Source: Aureispira anguillae
GTDB lineage: Bacteria > Bacteroidota > Bacteroidia > Chitinophagales > Saprospiraceae
Assembly: GCF_026000115.1 (NCBI RefSeq)
Contig: NZ_AP026867.1
Coordinates: 4,335,716 to 4,399,715 of the forward strand
Reading direction: 5' to 3'
Length of the DNA: 64,000 bases
Shown: one piece after another, positions 52,259-61,250 of the stretch
How positions within the stretch are numbered: the first letter of the stretch is position 1
How the letters are laid out: every line of letters begins with the position of its first letter
Notes under the pieces: generated by a model
Databases searched by the model: none
Told to the model about the DNA's origin: nothing
What the model saw: the letters and a program-made list of their open reading frames with translations, nothing else
Made by a program: the position numbers and the translations under genes

Positions 52259-52828
52259 ACAGGCTTTTAACGCCGTTTTAGGCGTATTTCAGCCAATTAC
52301 GCCACCCTTCTACAGCCGCTTTTATCCTAGTCTATATGCCGTTTTTGCGGGGGTTCCTAAGGGGGCGCTTTTTTGAATTACGCCTGCTTGGCGTTGCCTT
52401 GTTACTTTTTAGGAGTGAGGATAAGGTTTTGAACCTTGTTCAAAGGCTTTGTTTACACCTAAAAGGTGTAAGGTTTAAGTTTTTTGAAGTGTTGTTGTTG
52501 ATACTCACTAAAAAACAAGTCTATTTTTTATCCATTTATTTGGTCGTTTTTGATTTTATGCCTATTATTAAGTAACTGAAAGTAAAACATATATTTTTTT
52601 TTATTAGTGCCTATTTTTTAACAAGCCATTTTTTTTAGAGAAAAAAAGCTTGTTATACTGATAATTGTTCTTTGAAATTTTGCGACATCTTGGAGAGAAT
52701 AAGGCTCAAACACACTTTTTGTTGTTTCAAAATGAAAAAACAGGGCTAAAAATGCCCGTTTTTTGCGACAGGGTTTTATACCTCTAACACCGATAAATAC
52801 TGAGTTTTTCAAGTTTTGACCTCTCTAC
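52259..52828. promoter_or_regulatory. Gene-free region and presumed CRISPR leader of element C
   Basis: Nearly identical to 7891..8464, with the same GGCGTA...TACGCC repeat (52281-52303), but lacking the 22-bp insertion of A. Only the few bases before the first repeat differ (CTCTCTAC). Confidence 0.5.
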
Positions 52829-53403
52829 CTTAAAGTGGTTTTGCAGTTAAAGTAGCATTGAAACAGATTCCAGTCTACAGGTTTGAAAATATGGACATAT
52901 TCTTAAAGTGGTTTTGCAGTTAAAGTAGCATTGAAACTATTCCCAGCGTTACTGTTTTGTAAAAACATGTTTGCACCTTAAAGTGGTTTTGCAGTTAAAG
53001 TAGCATTGAAACACTTATCAGCAACTTTGCTCCGACGTATTCTCGACTTAAAGTGGTTTTGCAGTTAAAGTAGCATTGAAACTGTTGTGTCTGTAGCTGA
53101 ACGGGTGTTCTCTAGCAAGCTTAAAGTGGTTTTGCAGTTAAAGTAGCATTGAAACGTTTCCATCCTGAGCAGTAAAACAAAAAGAACCTCTTTTGCTTAA
53201 AGTGGTTTTGCAGTTAAAGTAGCATTGAAACTGTATCAGAAGGTGTCACCCAATAATTATTTCCTCCTGTTGCTTAAAGTGGTTTTGCAGTTAAAGTAGC
53301 ATTAATTAGAGCTTAAAGTGCCCTTCGTTGCACTTCGGCTCTCAGCAATAAAATGGCTGTTGCAATTTTATTGCTGTTCGTGCAGTTAAAGTAGCATTAA
53401 TCC
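52829..53403 (+). CRISPR. Provirus-borne CRISPR array of element C, 7 repeats plus an interrupted eighth / 6 spacers
   Basis: Same 36-bp repeat as in A at 52829-52864, 52902-52937, 52977-53012, 53047-53082, 53120-53155 and 53196-53231. The seventh (53273-53308) has a degenerate end. An eighth is split: CTTAAAGTG (53312-53320) and TGCAGTTAAAGTAGCATTAATCC... (53381-53403) flank a 60-bp palindromic insert. Spacers are 37, 39, 34, 37, 40 and 41 bp. None matches a spacer of A. Read left to right. Confidence 0.95.
53321..53380. mobile_element. 60-bp palindromic insert in the terminal CRISPR repeat
   Basis: CAGCAATAAAAT (53343-53354) / ATTTTATTGCTG (53365-53376) form a 12-bp hairpin. The insert replaces four bases (GTTT) of the repeat, absent in A. 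A REP-like small palindromic element is possible. Confidence 0.5.
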
Positions 53404-53427
53404 AATTTATCGCAATCAAGATCATAG

Positions 53428-53462
53428 AAAAACCGCTATAGCAATGAGCTGTAGCGGTTTTT
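53428..53462 (+). terminator. Terminator downstream of the CRISPR array, C copy
   Basis: Same AAAAACCGCTA / TAGCGGTTTTT hairpin as in A. Confidence 0.7.
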
Positions 53463-53647
53463 CTTATTTTAAGCACCATAGTTTTAAAACTTTGCTTTGT
53501 ACTTTTTTAACTTGAAACGTACGCAGTTCAAAGCACTTTTTTGGAGAAATTTAGATTTTCATTTTTCAAACCTTGTATTCATCGGCATTATAGAATTTTA
53601 TTTTTCCTGGTAAATTGGAGCTGTTATTCAAATTTGAATTGAACATA

Positions 53648-53686
53648 AAAAAGCCCTCAATAATTAGTTATTGAAGGCTTCTTTTA
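53648..53686 (-). terminator. Operon terminator, C copy
   Basis: As 9331..9370 with changes in one arm (AAGCCCTC for AAGCCTTC), leaving the stem shorter. Confidence 0.65.
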
Positions 53687-53711
53687 TGCTTAAACAATAT
53701 GCTTTATTATC

Positions 53712-53948
53712 TTATTTTTCTGCTAATAGATGATTGTTGATCGCTTGTTCCAATTTTTGAAATACATCAAGGCTAACCGAAGCTTTATACTTCAGTAATT
53801 CTTCCCCATAATCATCTATTTCAAAACAGGTCAGCTCTAGCGAATCCTCTTTTAAAGACACTTCTATTTTTTCAAGATAAGAACTCAGCGAAACACTTTT
53901 TGTTATTTCCCCCTCTTCCTCTACTATTGTTTTGGTGATCGTTTTCAT
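53712..53948 (-). CDS. Hypothetical acidic protein, C copy (78 aa)
   Basis: As 9395..9631 with A to N near the C-terminus. Confidence 0.6.
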   Translation of the reverse strand: MKTITKTIVEEEGEITKSVSLSSYLEKIEVSLKEDSLELTCFEIDDYGEELLKYKASVSLDVFQKLEQAINNHLLAEK

Positions 53949-54154
53949 TTGCCTGTAGTTTTAGCAGCAGCATACTTTTCTTCAGTAGCCTTTAATGTTT
54001 TTAATAATTTCTCTCTTGTTTCCTCTAAAGACTTTCTTTCCCGTTCTCGCTCAGATATTTCATACCTAAGTTGAGAGAGTTGAGAGTTGCACACACTCAA
54101 AAGCCCTTTTTGCCATTTTATAGAATCCCTCCATTCCTCTAATTCACTAGACAT
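53945..54154 (-). CDS. Coiled-coil small protein, C copy (69 aa)
   Basis: As 9628..9837 with about six substitutions in the N-terminal half (for example EEWRDS for EKWRNS), more than neighbouring genes. Confidence 0.6.
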   Translation of the reverse strand: MSSELEEWRDSIKWQKGLLSVCNSQLSQLRYEISERERERKSLEETREKLLKTLKATEEKYAAAKTTGK

Positions 54155-54778
54155 CTATCGTTTATTTTTAAATTGAAATAATTTAATCCCTAGCTTGACA
54201 TGATGCGCCTTTTGCAGCACATCGTAATCATAACCCAGCGCCCAGCCTTTAGCCGAAACAAACTGCAATCCTACCGTAATACTCGAAAATTGGTTGATAT
54301 TGCCACCGATCCCACCTGTTAGCAACATCGTACTAACAGGCATAGGATAAGGCTTTGAAATCTCAATTGTTTTGGTAATTCGTTTTGGTACTTTTAGCTT
54401 ATAATCCAAAACATTATTTAAGAGCTGTCCTTTGATCGTAGATTCATAATAGAGCGTTAGATTTTCATCCGCTATACTATCTTGATAGAGCTGTGCTTTT
54501 TCATGCACTTGCGTATCTATTTTAGCTGTTGGCAGCCGTTGCCCTGAACTGTCCACATAAATTACAATCGGTTTTGGTACTGCCTGTCTTGGCATACGAA
54601 TTACGATGGGCGCTGCTGCTGTTGTATCTATCCGAACAATCGTATCTATTCGGGACGGGTACTGCTCCGAGCTGCTCCCCTGTTGCTCGCATTGCTTCAA
54701 CGTGAGGATATAAGCAAACAAACCTAGGATTACTATAAATTGAAAATTATCTTTATTAAAAAAGCTCTTTCTTCTCAT
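54155..54778 (-). CDS. Spanin-like anchored protein, C copy (207 aa)
   Basis: As 9838..10461; only the first few residues differ (MRRKSFF for MYGKGFF), exactly where the extra gene is present in C. Confidence 0.55.
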   Translation of the reverse strand: MRRKSFFNKDNFQFIVILGLFAYILTLKQCEQQGSSSEQYPSRIDTIVRIDTTAAAPIVIRMPRQAVPKPIVIYVDSSGQRLPTAKIDTQVHEKAQLYQDSIADENLTLYYESTIKGQLLNNVLDYKLKVPKRITKTIEISKPYPMPVSTMLLTGGIGGNINQFSSITVGLQFVSAKGWALGYDYDVLQKAHHVKLGIKLFQFKNKR

Positions 54779-54792
54779 CTTAAAAATGGTAT

Positions 54793-55086
54793 TTATTGAT
54801 TATGGGTGTTATGATCTGCATATACCTCATTTTCCGTTGGTGGCAGATAGTCAGCAATTTGACCAAAAAGGCGCATTGGAACTACTAAATGGCGTTGTTT
54901 CCCTTTTTCCTTGAAAATTATTTTAACACTCGCTGTTCCTCTGTAGTCAAAAACAAAACGTACGCTGCTTAAATCGTTATAGAACTCTACGTTTTCACCA
55001 CCTCTAAAACCATCTAGTACAAAAGTATATAAGTATCGTTCTTGTTTTGCTCTTAACTTCCTTGACCTATTATCTTCCATGTTCAT
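54793..55086 (-). CDS. Hypothetical protein present only in C (97 aa)
   Basis: Not recognised. Basic N-terminus, then a beta-rich part (FYNDLSSVRFVFDYRGTASVKIIF). ATGA overlap with the amidase-3 gene. In A the flanking sequences are joined without it, so it was gained or lost as a cassette. Confidence 0.6.
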   Translation of the reverse strand: MNMEDNRSRKLRAKQERYLYTFVLDGFRGGENVEFYNDLSSVRFVFDYRGTASVKIIFKEKGKQRHLVVPMRLFGQIADYLPPTENEVYADHNTHNQ

Positions 55087-55667
55087 GAATGATATTTGAT
55101 AAAGTTCTCAATAATATCCACGACATAGGCTGCTATTCGATCTCTGCCCTCTTTGGTCAATAGATATTTTTTACATTCCTGCTCATTGTCCATGAAAAAC
55201 ATTTCCAATAAGATAGCAGGGCAATAGGTCAACGCTACTACGTCCCAATCTTTTCGCTTTACCCCTCGAAAAATGCTCTCTGGAAAATGCTTGTTATAGA
55301 GTGTTGCTGTCCAATTTGCCAACGCTTTGCTTTTCGTGCTTGCCCCTCTTGATACAAATACTTCAGAACCTTCGCCCCCTCCTGCATTGGAATGGATTTC
55401 GATTAAGAACACCTTACGGCGCTCTCGTCTATAGATGTGATTTGCCCGTGCTACTCGTGTTTTGCGGTTGATGTCCTTTTGCTCTGGCACTAAATCGTAA
55501 AATGGTATTCCTTTTTCGGTCAATCGCTCCTGAACTCGATTCTTGATGGCTCGGTTAAATTCTCCTTCATAGATGGTCGTCCCATCTGAAAAAGTGAATC
55601 GTTTACCCCTTGTTTGGTATTTCCCACCAATCAAGCCACCATGACCATTCGATATTATAACGATCAT
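55083..55667 (-). CDS. Amidase-3, C copy (194 aa)
   Basis: Protein identical to 10463..11047. Confidence 0.9.
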   Translation of the reverse strand: MIVIISNGHGGLIGGKYQTRGKRFTFSDGTTIYEGEFNRAIKNRVQERLTEKGIPFYDLVPEQKDINRKTRVARANHIYRRERRKVFLIEIHSNAGGGEGSEVFVSRGASTKSKALANWTATLYNKHFPESIFRGVKRKDWDVVALTYCPAILLEMFFMDNEQECKKYLLTKEGRDRIAAYVVDIIENFIKYHS

Positions 55668-56098
55668 CGTTCTTTTGGGTTTAAGTGGTTTAAGTCTGTT
55701 CTTTGTTCGCCTTGTACTTCAAATCGGCTTTGATCCAAATAAGCGCCTAATACTCGCTTCGTTTGGCTTTTTTCGTGCTTCGTTAAGATTGTATCTTGGT
55801 CGATTCGATCGTTGTATTTTGGCTGATAATGACGTTTTAAAATGCTATTTATCGTTGATAACATTAGGCTCGTTTCTATGATCTCAAATTGCAGCCGATT
55901 GCGGTCTAAATGCGACAACTTGCCATTTTTTTGAAATAAGCGCATTGCTGCCTTATAGATGTTTTGGGATGACCCGATATATAATATCGTTTCTCCTTGG
56001 CGCACTAAGTACACGCCTTTTTGATCTCTGTGTCTGCCTAATTTTTTCTGAGGGATGGGAGGTTGAACGGTCAAAGAGGTATCTTTTACGTTCGGCAT
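55664..56098 (-). CDS. GIY-YIG-like protein, C copy (144 aa)
   Basis: As 11044..11478 with one S to G change. Confidence 0.7.
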   Translation of the reverse strand: MPNVKDTSLTVQPPIPQKKLGRHRDQKGVYLVRQGETILYIGSSQNIYKAAMRLFQKNGKLSHLDRNRLQFEIIETSLMLSTINSILKRHYQPKYNDRIDQDTILTKHEKSQTKRVLGAYLDQSRFEVQGEQRTDLNHLNPKER

Positions 56099-56118
56099 TC
56101 TGTGTGTTTATTAAATTA

Positions 56119-56589
56119 CTAAAATTCCAATGTATCAAAAAATTCGTCTAAATCAATTCTTTTTTTCTTGTTTTTCGTGACCTCTATCACGATCAATTCA
56201 TCATCACTACCATAATGAATCAATAAACGCCTTCCTTTTAAAGCCTTTGCTACGATAGCAGCCACGTCCCGACCTTCTAATTTTGATTCTACCAGCCCTT
56301 TTATTCCTTCTGGAACTACTTGAAGCTGTCTTAAAAACAAGTCCTTTAGCAGCGCTCCTGCGTCCATTTCAATTAGACAGCTTTTCTCTCGATTAAAAAT
56401 GCTCCCGACTGCCTGTTCTTGCCGTTTAGACAGGATTAAGACCAACTCAAACGGATTCGCTTCACAAGCATCTGCTATCTCCAAAAACAGGTCGTCTATC
56501 ATGCTGATTAAATCTGCTTTAAGTTCGGGTAGTTTTCTTTTGAATAGTTTTTTTAGTTGTTCTTCTGGTTTTAGTAGTTCGATTAACAT
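56119..56589 (-). CDS. Conserved module protein, C copy (156 aa)
   Basis: Protein identical to 11499..11969, again overlapping the ATPase gene by 71 bp. Confidence 0.65.
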   Translation of the reverse strand: MLIELLKPEEQLKKLFKRKLPELKADLISMIDDLFLEIADACEANPFELVLILSKRQEQAVGSIFNREKSCLIEMDAGALLKDLFLRQLQVVPEGIKGLVESKLEGRDVAAIVAKALKGRRLLIHYGSDDELIVIEVTKNKKKRIDLDEFFDTLEF

Positions 56590-57277
56590 TTGTTGTTGTT
56601 TTTCTTGGTTTACGATATGGTGTATAGGTTAATTTGCCTGTATTCATCACTAAAGTACAGTAACTATAATTCGGGGCTGTCTGCAACTTTGCATAGGCTT
56701 GCTGCATCTGCCTAAAATGCGGTATTTTGTCGCTTTTCTGCTTCGGGGGCGCTACATTATTCTTAAAGAATTTTGCCATCGTTAGAGCGTTCCATGCCCC
56801 ATTTGGAAACATATTGGGGTCATGAAAAATTAAGCAGAACCATACATCTACATGCTTGGCTCTATAAAAACAAGATTTTTGTGCCTTCGTTAATTTCGAG
56901 GTTAGAATATTCGTGGCATCGTCTATGATAAAAAACAGCCCTTTAAAGCGTCCTTTTACTTTTAATTGCTTATAGAGTAAGGTTTCTGTCAATACTTCAT
57001 CCGCTTCCATTGCTTTTACCTTCTTGCCCCTAAATTTTTTCATGTAGTGCGTTGCAAATTCATAATCTTTGCCTTTGTAGGTAAAAAACAGCTTTTCGCT
57101 TTTTTTATCGCTCCATAGCTCTATTTCTTCATAGCCTTGCCAGTCTTCGTCCCGTCCTGAATTGTAGACAAAAACGCTACTTCTTCCACAGTTTTGCACA
57201 AACCGTTGTAGATCGTAGGTCTTCCCTGAATGCTGACGACCGAAATACACCAAAAAAAAAGGTTCGTTATTTCCCAT
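56519..57277 (-). CDS. Packaging-type ATPase, C copy (252 aa)
   Basis: Protein identical to 11899..12657, all motifs intact. Confidence 0.75.
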   Translation of the reverse strand: MGNNEPFFLVYFGRQHSGKTYDLQRFVQNCGRSSVFVYNSGRDEDWQGYEEIELWSDKKSEKLFFTYKGKDYEFATHYMKKFRGKKVKAMEADEVLTETLLYKQLKVKGRFKGLFFIIDDATNILTSKLTKAQKSCFYRAKHVDVWFCLIFHDPNMFPNGAWNALTMAKFFKNNVAPPKQKSDKIPHFRQMQQAYAKLQTAPNYSYCTLVMNTGKLTYTPYRKPRKTTTNVNRTTKTRRTTKKTIQKKTTRT

Positions 57278-58295
57278 AGCCTAATTTTTCTCTAATTTCT
57301 TTGTTCGATAATCCTTCATCTATCCACTTCATAACAATCGGGCTAGGCTGCTCATTGGCATGCTCCGTTTTTATAAAGGTGCCCTTTGGTGTGCGATTAT
57401 ACGTGCCTTTGGTCTTGTTTAAGGAGAATATTTTTCGCCCTTCCTGATACTCTTTTAACGCTGAATAATCGCTTTGGGCCTCTCCTGCTACTTCCTCTTG
57501 TTCCTCTACATTTTCTCCTTCGGCTGCACTTGGGTTCAAGTCGGTTGAAGTCTCTTTCTTTTCCTCTGTTTTCCCTTTCTTTGAGCTTAATTGATACTTA
57601 TCCCAAACCGCAAGCCCCAACGGTGGCAGCGCCCACATGCCCAGGGCCATCATTAAGGTACCAAAAGGCGTTGGTGCCTTGATTTCTTGCGTAGCTAAAT
57701 ATTCCTTTATTGCTGCTATTAGCGTTGCCTTCAAGTCTTCATCTGCCAAATACTCCGCTACATGTTCTCCACTTACTCGACTGCATAATTTTGCCTTCAG
57801 TACATCTGCTCCATTTAAAAGGATATGCGCCAGCTTTTCGACATTCTCCATATTCTTAGGACTACTAATCGGCTCTTGTAGCTCTCCTACTGTTGTACTC
57901 GATGCTTCAGCACTTTCATCATCTTTGATCTTGTCCAGTGGGTCTTCTCCCTCGTCTATGTCTTCTCCAAAATCAATTTCATCCTCTTCCTCTAGTTCGT
58001 CCTCAAAATCTATATCATCAAAATCATCTACATTAAAATCGCTGGTTGGCTCACCTTCTAAATCGTCCTCTAATTCCTCCTTGTCTTCCTCTTCAGATTC
58101 TGCTCCTGGACTAAAATTAAAACCTTGCGATTCTAAGTGCTGTTCAAAGTCCGTTTTTTCCTCCGTTTTTTCTTCCTCCTCTAAAGTTGAAAAAACGCTC
58201 TTTTCTGCGTTTTCTGCGCCTAGAATCATTTTTTCTTCATTTTCTTCCGATTTTTCTATCATTTTTTTTAGGTTTTTTTTCAGGTTTTTTTCCAT
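57267..58295 (-). CDS. Acidic one-TM protein, C copy (342 aa)
   Basis: As 12647..13675 with N to D in the acidic region and R to K in the C-terminal motif. Confidence 0.65.
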   Translation of the reverse strand: MEKNLKKNLKKMIEKSEENEEKMILGAENAEKSVFSTLEEEEKTEEKTDFEQHLESQGFNFSPGAESEEEDKEELEDDLEGEPTSDFNVDDFDDIDFEDELEEEDEIDFGEDIDEGEDPLDKIKDDESAEASSTTVGELQEPISSPKNMENVEKLAHILLNGADVLKAKLCSRVSGEHVAEYLADEDLKATLIAAIKEYLATQEIKAPTPFGTLMMALGMWALPPLGLAVWDKYQLSSKKGKTEEKKETSTDLNPSAAEGENVEEQEEVAGEAQSDYSALKEYQEGRKIFSLNKTKGTYNRTPKGTFIKTEHANEQPSPIVMKWIDEGLSNKEIREKLGYGK

Positions 58296-58300
58296 TTTTT

Positions 58301-58648
58301 TTAGAGTACTGTTATCTTTTTTAGCACCTCTTTTAACACCATAATTTGATTGGTTAACCCTACATGATCTGTAAAAGAAGTGCCTTCCATTTCTTCCTCG
58401 TCTATGGAGCAAAGTATTCTATTTTCTGCAATTTCTAACTGATCTATTTCCTGTTGGACTACGGCACAAACGGTCGCTCTATCTATTGGGTAGGCGCTAT
58501 CTGTTTTATGCCTTGCCCTCATGGGCGCTGCCTGAAGGGCTGCATTGCCTTGGATTACTTGTAACGTGCTTGGCGCTACTAATTTTAAGCTTGTGCCTTT
58601 TACTTCGATTAGGTCACCTCTTTTTAACTTAAGTTGTTGAACATTCAT
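58301..58648 (-). CDS. Conserved module protein, C copy (115 aa)
   Basis: As 13681..14028 with two adjacent changes (APVGAR to APMRAR). Confidence 0.6.
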   Translation of the reverse strand: MNVQQLKLKRGDLIEVKGTSLKLVAPSTLQVIQGNAALQAAPMRARHKTDSAYPIDRATVCAVVQQEIDQLEIAENRILCSIDEEEMEGTSFTDHVGLTNQIMVLKEVLKKITVL

Positions 58649-58681
58649 GTGAATTGATTTTAGTATGTGTTGGTTTTAAAA

Positions 58682-59053
58682 TTAATGGCGGTTCTTTTTT
58701 CTGCTCTGTTTAGCTTGTTTGCTCCGCTTTCTATTCCGTTTAAGCTTATTCATTTGATGACGCTTTTTTTGAGCTGCTGCCGTATTGATAGAAAGCTGGG
58801 GCGCTGGGGCTAAACATTCTGATACAAATTCATCGTAGTCGTCTATTTCTATGCTTTTGGAGGTTTTGGCGTATGCTGCTTTTTTTGCTGCTATTGATGC
58901 TATTGCTGCTTTTTTCGCCTGATCTTGGGCGGCCTGTTCTCGCAATCGTTTTAAGAATTTATAGCTTAAATAAGCAATCAATATTACTATGAACAGCAAT
59001 AAGATGCTGATCGCAAAAAAAGGAATGCTTACGGCTAGTTTTAAGATGGTCAT
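58682..59053 (-). CDS. Single-TM basic-tail protein, C copy (123 aa)
   Basis: As 14062..14433 with G to A and A to S; basic tail unchanged. Confidence 0.6.
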   Translation of the reverse strand: MTILKLAVSIPFFAISILLLFIVILIAYLSYKFLKRLREQAAQDQAKKAAIASIAAKKAAYAKTSKSIEIDDYDEFVSECLAPAPQLSINTAAAQKKRHQMNKLKRNRKRSKQAKQSRKKNRH

Positions 59054-59163
59054 GCGCTTAATATTTTAGTTATTAATTAATGATGTATACAAAATTATAG
59101 CATGACTCTAGCATTTAAAAGCTTTCCTCTTTCACCCCCTCTATTTAATGGCGTAATTGAGCA
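59054..59163 (-). promoter_or_regulatory. Promoter region of the packaging operon, C copy
   Basis: Carries AATTACGCCATTAAA on the minus strand (59144-59158), followed by TAATTTTG and ATCATTAATT as in A. Confidence 0.55.
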
Positions 59164-59180
59164 TTCTCCTGCCACCAACT

Positions 59181-59215
59181 AAAAAAGCACCCCGTTTTTG
59201 AGGTGCTTCTTTAAT
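59181..59215 (-). terminator. Terminator after the HExxH gene; empty PIN slot
   Basis: Single AAGCACCCC / GAGGTGCTT hairpin. In A two copies surround the PIN gene. Confidence 0.7.
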
Positions 59216-59235
59216 TTTTTACTGAAATAAATTCC

Positions 59236-60135
59236 TTAGAAATGTTTGCGCATTTGGATCAGTAGTTTATCAAATAGTGGTACTACTGCCTTTAGTTCTG
59301 TTGGGGTCATGTATTGTACTGAGTGATACTTGGTTTTTGTTAAAAACACATTTTGTATCTTCAGCTCCTTTAGCTTATAGGAGATATACTGCTCAAATAG
59401 TCGAGCAAAGATTTCATTTCTTCTTAGAAAATAATCCAAGTAACGTTCTGGTATAGCCTCTCTAATTCGCTTTACATAAGCTGAATCTAATTGCTTCTTG
59501 CTATTCCAATAGGCTTTTTCTAAGATGGATTCCATCAAATAGCGCATCGGGTATTTTTTAGAATCGTACTGAATGCGCCTAGGGTCTGTTGAGCGCCCAT
59601 TAGACAAAGCATAGATTTTATTCGTTTCTATCCTTGATCCAAAGAAATAATCCAAGAAATGGCCGTATTCATGCGCAAAGGAACCTACCCCACCTGAATG
59701 AACAAAACGAGTTGGTTTGCTCATTGGTTTAATAAATCGGTGCGCTTCTTTGTAACGAGTCATGTTGATAATGTTCGTTGATGGCTCATAATGTGCCAAT
59801 GCTCCTTTTTGTCCTCTTGCTCCAAAGGCTACCCCTAAATGCTTGTCTAAGCCTAAATTATTGCCTTTAAAGCGTAAAACACGGTTTAAGTCGTAAAGAC
59901 AAACGGCTAGTGCTGCTAAATAATTGAAACGGTCTTCATGCGTCACCCAGTTGCCAAATTGATAGCCTTTCAGGCGGAATACTTCAGAAACATCTCGAAC
60001 GTCTTTGATCTTTTTTAGATCATCGCTTATCGCTCCTTGTCTGAACTCTTTGTAAATCGCTGCAAATCCTTGACACTTCCACCATTGCTCTGCTTTTGAT
60101 CCTCCCTCTGGGCGTAAGGTATCTATAATTTTCAT
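59236..60135 (-). CDS. HExxH protein, C copy (299 aa)
   Basis: As 16043..16942 with H92N and A167S. HEYGH kept. Confidence 0.65.
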   Translation of the reverse strand: MKIIDTLRPEGGSKAEQWWKCQGFAAIYKEFRQGAISDDLKKIKDVRDVSEVFRLKGYQFGNWVTHEDRFNYLAALAVCLYDLNRVLRFKGNNLGLDKHLGVAFGARGQKGALAHYEPSTNIINMTRYKEAHRFIKPMSKPTRFVHSGGVGSFAHEYGHFLDYFFGSRIETNKIYALSNGRSTDPRRIQYDSKKYPMRYLMESILEKAYWNSKKQLDSAYVKRIREAIPERYLDYFLRRNEIFARLFEQYISYKLKELKIQNVFLTKTKYHSVQYMTPTELKAVVPLFDKLLIQMRKHF

Positions 60136-60275
60136 TTGCGCTTTGATTTTGATTTAGTTTTTAATTTTCCTAGTTTTTTCAACTTGCTTTGATTCAGCAG
60201 AGAATCAGGAATACCCTTGCCCAAAATTTGTTCGTCTTTGCCAAGTTTTGCTCTTGTCTTTTTTAAGTTTTTCAT
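60132..60275 (-). CDS. Small basic protein, C copy (47 aa)
   Basis: As 16939..17082. The longer frame here begins with an ATG created at the cargo boundary (60383), absent in A, so the internal start is preferred. Confidence 0.55.
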   Translation of the reverse strand: MKNLKKTRAKLGKDEQILGKGIPDSLLNQSKLKKLGKLKTKSKSKRK

Positions 60276-60382
60276 GTGCTTTTGGTTTTTTGAATTAATG
60301 ATTTTCCCAAAATGTAAGCCTTCTTTTTTTGCCTTGCAAGCTTTGTTACCCCTCCTCCTTTTTTTAATGGCGTAATTCGGCA
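60276..60382 (-). promoter_or_regulatory. Promoter region with 15-bp motif, C copy
   Basis: AATTACGCCATTAAA on the minus strand (60363-60377), then the TTG and TACATTTTG boxes. Confidence 0.55.
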
Positions 60383-60400
60383 TTCTCTCTCCTAACCAAT

Positions 60401-60431
60401 AAAAGCAACCCTTTTTTTTGAGCTGCTTTTA
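60401..60431 (-). terminator. Terminator after the MazG-like gene
   Basis: AAAAGCA / TGCTTTT hairpin, as at 17759..17790, directly before the stop of the minus-strand cargo gene. Confidence 0.6.
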
Positions 60432-60436
60432 TTCTT

Positions 60437-61231
60437 CTAGAGGACTTTATTACCATGACGCTTACCCCTTGTTTTATTGTAAGCTAATTTTAATAAAATG
60501 TGCCGTTCTAGGTCTATTTCATATTTACTTGCCATATCCTTAACCTTACAGATTAAATTGAAAATATCATCTTCTGAAACAAAACGATCATAAAGTGCTG
60601 TTAAGTACTTATCCATATTTACTATATCATCTAGTACATCAGGGTAATAGATTTTTGTTTCTCCATATTTCATTATTATTTCAATCCCTTTATAGCCTGC
60701 AAAATCTAATACTCGAATCATTATATCGGCTAATTCATCCGCAAAACTATCTTTTATCGTAGCTTTAAATTCACTTGCAAAATGTCCTTCTACCCCTATA
60801 CCCAACAAGGTTTCTAAATAATATGAATCTAAAGGAATATACGCCTCTCCTTTTCGATACGCTTCAAAGGCTTCAAATAATTCTGACTTTATCAAGAGCA
60901 AAAGTGTTTTATCGCTTCTATAGTTGTCATACCACCCTGCTTCCTTTTGAGCTTCGTGGATTTCTTTTGATAATTTATTATAGTCCATTCCTTTAGATTT
61001 GTTTGTATTATTTAGTTCTATAAATTCTAGCCAGTCCTCTAATTCGCCTATTGTATCTGCTATCAAATTAATAGGCTCTTTTTCAATTTCTACATAGGCG
61101 CTTACTTCTCTTTGTTCGTCAATTGTAATAATAATGCCATTTGTTTTAAACTCAAAACAGGCTCCTTTGGGTTCAAAACCTAACTTTTTAAAATCTTCCT
61201 CAATAGCATCTTTTAAACTTTTATCTTCCAT
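60437..61231 (-). CDS. MazG-like nucleotide pyrophosphohydrolase (264 aa), cargo of element C only
   Basis: The C-terminal half has the all-alpha MazG pattern: KSELFEAFEAYRKG (about 114-127) and FADELADIMIRVLDFAGYKG (about 163-182), with the metal-binding E and D residues, and the basic end KTRGKRHGNK. The first 90 residues are a separate small alpha/beta domain I do not recognise. It would hydrolyse NTPs or dNTPs. In phages such enzymes adjust nucleotide or alarmone pools. It replaces the RDD gene of A in slot 3 and reads in the opposite direction to it. Confidence 0.75.
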   Translation of the reverse strand: MEDKSLKDAIEEDFKKLGFEPKGACFEFKTNGIIITIDEQREVSAYVEIEKEPINLIADTIGELEDWLEFIELNNTNKSKGMDYNKLSKEIHEAQKEAGWYDNYRSDKTLLLLIKSELFEAFEAYRKGEAYIPLDSYYLETLLGIGVEGHFASEFKATIKDSFADELADIMIRVLDFAGYKGIEIIMKYGETKIYYPDVLDDIVNMDKYLTALYDRFVSEDDIFNLICKVKDMASKYEIDLERHILLKLAYNKTRGKRHGNKVL

Positions 61232-61250
61232 TTTATTGGTTATTTTTTTA

